Translations under genes and position numbers: made by a program
From: Limnohabitans sp. 2KL-51
Lineage (GTDB): Bacteria; Pseudomonadota; Gammaproteobacteria; Burkholderiales; Burkholderiaceae_C
Direction of reading: 5' to 3'
Assembly: GCF_003063645.1 (NCBI RefSeq)
Contig: NZ_NESJ01000002.1
Coordinates: 124,001 to 188,000, forward strand
Length of the DNA stretch: 64,000 nt
In this document: positions 60,389 to 64,000 of the stretch, one piece after another
Layout: every line of letters begins with the position of its first letter
Position numbering within the stretch: the stretch's first letter is position 1
Notes under the pieces: model-generated
What the model was told of the DNA's origin: nothing
The model's input: only the letters and a program-made list of their open reading frames with translations
Database searches by the model: none

Positions 60389-61837
60389 ATGACAAACCAA
60401 CTCGACAAAAAATCCCAAGCCTGGTCTGCGCTCTTTTCTGAACCCATGAGCGAGTTGGTCAAGCGCTACACCGCCAGCGTGTTCTTTGACAAACGCCTCT
60501 GGCAAGCTGACATCACAGGCAGCCTGGCCCATGCCGACATGTTGGCGGCGCAAAAGATCATTGGCGCGAGCGACCTGGCCGACATCCAGCGCGGCATGGC
60601 TCAGATCACGAAAGAGATCGAATCTGGCGCTTTCGAATGGAAGCTGGACCTCGAAGACGTGCACCTGAACATTGAAGCACGCCTGACCCAATTGGTGGGC
60701 GATGCGGGCAAGCGCCTGCACACCGGCCGCAGCCGCAACGACCAAGTGGCCACCGACGTGCGCCTTTGGCTGCGCAGCGAGATGGACCTGATCATCGATT
60801 TGCTGAATGACTTGCAAAAGTCGCTGGTCGATGTGGCCGAGCAAAACGTCGAGGTCATCATGCCCGGCTTCACCCACCTGCAAGTGGCGCAACCTGTGAG
60901 CTTTGCGCACCACCTGCTGGCTTATGTGGAGATGTTCAGCCGGGATGCCGAGCGCATGGTCGACGTTCGTCGCCGCACCAATCGCCTGCCGCTGGGCAGC
61001 GCTGCTTTGGCCGGCACCACCTACCCGCTGGACCGTGAGCGCGTGGCGCGCACGCTGGGCATGGTCGATGTGGCGGGCAACCCACAGGTCTGCCAAAACA
61101 GCCTGGACGGCGTGAGCGATCGCGACTTCGCCATCGAATTTACCGCAGCGGCCAGTCTGTGCATGGTGCACATCAGCCGTTTCAGTGAAGAGTTGATTTT
61201 GTGGATGAGCCAGAACTTCGGCTTTGTGCGCATTGCCGACCGTTTCACCACCGGCTCGAGCATCATGCCGCAGAAAAAAAACCCCGACGTGCCAGAACTC
61301 GCACGCGGGAAAACCGGCCGCGTGGTCGGTCACCTGATGGGCCTGATCACCCTGATGAAGGGCCAGCCCTTGGCCTACAACAAGGACAACCAGGAAGACA
61401 AAGAGCCACTGTTTGACACCGTGGACACGCTCAAAGACACGCTACGCATCTTCAGCGAAATGGTAGGCGGTCAAGTCAACCCCGCCACAGGCCAAAAAGA
61501 AGGCGGCATCACCGTCAACGCCGCTGCGATGGAAGCGGCTGTGAAAAAAGGTTACGCCACCGCCACGGACCTCGCCGACTATTTGGTGAAAAAAGGCCTG
61601 CCCTTCCGCGACGCACACGAAGTGGTGGCCCACGCGGTCAAGACTGCGCAAGGCCTGGGTGTGGACTTGTCAGAGCTGTCGCTGGAAACCCTGCAAAAGT
61701 TCGACAGCCGCATCGAAGCCGATGTGTTCGGACCGCTCAGCGTGCAGGGGTCGCTGAATGCCCGCAACACCTTGGGCGGCACGGCACCGGTGCAAGTGCG
61801 GGCGCAGATTGCACGGCATCGCAGCCGTTTGGCCTGA
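60389..61837 (+). CDS. argH: Argininosuccinate lyase
   Basis: '[20 protein letters not shown]', '[24 protein letters not shown]'. Confidence 0.97.
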   Translation: MTNQLDKKSQAWSALFSEPMSELVKRYTASVFFDKRLWQADITGSLAHADMLAAQKIIGASDLADIQRGMAQITKEIESGAFEWKLDLEDVHLNIEARLTQLVGDAGKRLHTGRSRNDQVATDVRLWLRSEMDLIIDLLNDLQKSLVDVAEQNVEVIMPGFTHLQVAQPVSFAHHLLAYVEMFSRDAERMVDVRRRTNRLPLGSAALAGTTYPLDRERVARTLGMVDVAGNPQVCQNSLDGVSDRDFAIEFTAAASLCMVHISRFSEELILWMSQNFGFVRIADRFTTGSSIMPQKKNPDVPELARGKTGRVVGHLMGLITLMKGQPLAYNKDNQEDKEPLFDTVDTLKDTLRIFSEMVGGQVNPATGQKEGGITVNAAAMEAAVKKGYATATDLADYLVKKGLPFRDAHEVVAHAVKTAQGLGVDLSELSLETLQKFDSRIEADVFGPLSVQGSLNARNTLGGTAPVQVRAQIARHRSRLA

Positions 61838-61845
61838 AGGCCGCG

Positions 61846-62574
61846 CTATTTTTTTTGCACCGGGTTGGCCAGCAACAAATTGGCCGGGTAGGCCCGCATG
61901 AACTCGCGGGCTTTGTCGATGGGGGCGTTGAGCCAGGCGCCATATGCGCCTTCGTTCAAGATGGCGGGCATGCGTTTTTCATTGCCGTTTTGGCCATAGC
62001 GGTTCATCAGGGCGTGGCTGTTGGCGTTCACTGTGAGCAGGGTGAAGCTGACGATCTCTTCTTCGCCTTGTGTCCAGCACTCCCACAAACCCGCCACCCC
62101 CATGGGCTGGCCGTCGACGCGGGCGATGCGGGTGGGCACGGCTTTGCGGCTGCGCCAGTCGTCTTCCAAAAATGCCTGCATGGGGATGATGCAGCGCTGG
62201 CCTTTGAGCCAGGTCTCACGTGTGGCCGTGGCGGTGCTCATGGTTTCATAGCGGGTCACGGCCAACTTGGTAGACCGGAGTTTGGCGTCTGACGCCGACT
62301 TGACCCAGGTGGGCACCAGACCGAATTGGCCTTGGGCCAGTTCCATCACCAGTGGGCTGGCGGGGGCTGGCATGGGGGCGGCTTCAGCTGAATCCTCAAC
62401 ATCAGATTCAGAGAGGGGCATTTGGGCTTGTTCAGCCACTACCATCGCCTTGCGGATGAAAAAACCCGGCTGGCGCGGCCAGACCTCTTTGCCCCGAAGG
62501 GAATCGGGCGGAGCGATGCCAAAGGCCTCGGCGTACAGGTCGGGGCTTTTCAGGCATTCGTATTGGGTGCTCAT
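61846..62574 (-). CDS. SRAP-domain (SOS response-associated peptidase) family protein, divergent
   Basis: 'FGLVPTWVKSASDAKLRSTKLAVTRYETMSTATATRETWLKGQRCIIPMQAFLEDDW', 'MPAILNEGAYGAWLN'; N-terminus MSTQYEC, no Cys2. Confidence 0.8.
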   Translation of the reverse strand: MSTQYECLKSPDLYAEAFGIAPPDSLRGKEVWPRQPGFFIRKAMVVAEQAQMPLSESDVEDSAEAAPMPAPASPLVMELAQGQFGLVPTWVKSASDAKLRSTKLAVTRYETMSTATATRETWLKGQRCIIPMQAFLEDDWRSRKAVPTRIARVDGQPMGVAGLWECWTQGEEEIVSFTLLTVNANSHALMNRYGQNGNEKRMPAILNEGAYGAWLNAPIDKAREFMRAYPANLLLANPVQKK

Positions 62575-62632
62575 GCGGTCGATGCTAACCGACCTGATAC
62601 GCTAGGAACTCGATGACACGACCTACTTTCGA

Positions 62633-63163
62633 ATGCTGATCCGCTTCAACAAGCCCTATGGCGTGCTCAGCCAGTTCACCCCCGAGGGTCGCTGGCGTGG
62701 GCTCAAGGACCACATCGACTTGCCCGGCGTCTACGTGGCCGGACGGCTGGACGCCGACAGCGAAGGCCTGCTGCTGCTGACCGACGACGGCCCAATGCAG
62801 GCTCGCATTGCCGACCCGCGCTTCAAGATGGAAAAAACCTACCTGGTGCAAGTGGAGGGAATGGTGACTCAGGCAGCGTTGAACCAACTGAGCCGGGGGG
62901 TGACGCTGAACGATGGCCCCACCCTGCCCGCATTCGCCATCGCGGTGGATCCGCCTGCCGACCTGTGGCCTCGCAACCCGCCAATTCGCGAGCGCAAGAA
63001 CAGTCCGACTTCTTGGCTGGAGCTGGTGATTCGCGAGGGCCGCAACCGCCAAGTGCGCCGCATGTCCGCCGCCGTGGGCTTGCCCACGCTGCGCCTGATC
63101 CGCACCGCCGTGGGGCCTTACAACCTGGATGGCCTGCCCACGAGTACTTGGCAGCAAGTCTGA
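62633..63163 (+). CDS. Pseudouridine synthase, RluE-like
   Basis: '[50 protein letters not shown]', '[29 protein letters not shown]'. Confidence 0.92.
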   Translation: MLIRFNKPYGVLSQFTPEGRWRGLKDHIDLPGVYVAGRLDADSEGLLLLTDDGPMQARIADPRFKMEKTYLVQVEGMVTQAALNQLSRGVTLNDGPTLPAFAIAVDPPADLWPRNPPIRERKNSPTSWLELVIREGRNRQVRRMSAAVGLPTLRLIRTAVGPYNLDGLPTSTWQQV

Positions 63164-63251
63164 GTCCGGGGCATTGGCTTGCGCCAAAGCGACGCCGGTG
63201 CCCGGCGACTTCCTGCACAATCGCGCATCTTTCAACCCCCAGAGAACCCCC

Positions 63252-63890
63252 ATGTCTGAATTGCTGAACAAACTCGAATGGCGCTACGCCTGCAAAAAAA
63301 TGGACCCGGCGAAAGCCGTTCCGCAAGACAAGGTCGATCGCATCATCGAAGCGGCACGTCTGGCCCCTACGTCGAGCGGTCTGCAGCCCTTCGAAATCAT
63401 CGTTGTGACCAACTCCGCTGTGCGCGAACAACTCAAGACCGCAGCGCGCGGCCAAGCCCAAATCACCGACGGTTCGCACCTGCTGGTGTTTGCTGCTTGG
63501 GACAACTACACCGCCGAGCGCATCAACATGATGTTTGACCTGACCAACGCCGAGCGCGGCGGCACCAACGAAGGCTGGGAAAACTACCGTCAGATGTTGC
63601 TCAAGAACTATCCCGCGCGCACCCCTGATGTGAACTACGAGCACGCCGCTCGCCAGGCTTACATTGGCTTGGGCGCTTCCCTGATCGCTGCGGCTTTTGA
63701 AGAAGTCGATGCCACGCCCATGGAAGGCTTTGACCCCAAAGCGGTGGACGCAATTTTGGGCCTGAGCGCTCGTGGCCTTCGCAGCGTGGTCATTGTGCCG
63801 CTGGGCTACCGCGCAACAGAAGGCGACTGGTTGGAGAACCTGAAGAAAGTGCGCCGCCCCACTGCGCAATTTGTGACCGAAGTCAAGTGA
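63252..63890 (+). CDS. NAD(P)H-dependent oxidoreductase, nitroreductase family
   Basis: 'LEWRYACKKMDPAKAVPQDKVDRIIEAARLAPTSSGLQPFEIIVVT', 'ARGLRSVVIVPLGYRATEGDWLENLKKVRR'; start MSELLNKLEW at 63252. Confidence 0.92.
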   Translation: MSELLNKLEWRYACKKMDPAKAVPQDKVDRIIEAARLAPTSSGLQPFEIIVVTNSAVREQLKTAARGQAQITDGSHLLVFAAWDNYTAERINMMFDLTNAERGGTNEGWENYRQMLLKNYPARTPDVNYEHAARQAYIGLGASLIAAAFEEVDATPMEGFDPKAVDAILGLSARGLRSVVIVPLGYRATEGDWLENLKKVRRPTAQFVTEVK

Positions 63891-63902
63891 TGACCCAGCC
63901 TG

Positions 63903-63957
63903 CTTGAAGCGCACCCGCTTCAAGCCCCCACAAAGCCGCAGATTCTGCGGCTTTGTG
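63903..63957 (+). terminator. Two adjacent hairpins, the second terminator-like, downstream of the nitroreductase
   Basis: CTTGAAGCG-cacc-CGCTTCAAG (63903-63924) and CACAAAGCCGCAG-att-CTGCGGCTTTGTG (63929-63957) followed by ctttaa. Confidence 0.75.
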
Positions 63958-64000
63958 CTTTAACATCGAGCCTTCCCAAGTCGGGATGCAACCCAAGGAA

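Overview
This 64 kb window looks like a betaproteobacterial (Comamonadaceae-like) chromosome segment; the taxonomic call is inferred from gene content and order. It has two parts. (A) About 1-34.9 kb, all on +: an accessory surface-protein locus. It contains a two-component system, a TpsB transporter (FhaC/ShlB family), a 5306-aa two-partner-secretion exoprotein, and a tightly packed operon of TolC-like lipoprotein, periplasmic HlyD/MFP, a 3138-aa Calx-beta giant protein with an N-terminal 'LEQRFMFDGAA' motif, a membrane HlyD with an extra N-terminal region, and an M50 (HELGH) protease-like protein fused to an HlyD-like half. No ABC ATPase is encoded in this operon. (B) About 35-64 kb, mostly on -: a small stress/TA patch (orphan RHH antitoxin, AAA/DUF4143 ATPase flanked by a 29-bp direct repeat, hipB-hipA-arfB), then a conserved block: DUF1178, NUDIX, DUF2818, complete nuoA-N, tRNA-Leu(GAG), secG, tpiA, quinone oxidoreductase, pnp, rpsO, argH, a divergent SRAP protein, an RluE-like pseudouridine synthase and a nitroreductase. 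The best novelty candidate is the ABC-less export/processing operon for the 3138-aa protein, which shares a C-terminal domain with the neighbouring TPS exoprotein. Other notable signals: a hipBA-arfB fusion operon, 22-bp-phased palindromic iterons before the DUF4143 ATPase, four phased TTGG half-sites before tpsB, a REPIN-like inverted repeat before argH, and a SRAP paralogue lacking the usual catalytic Cys2. No database searches were run; all family calls come from reading motifs in the translations.
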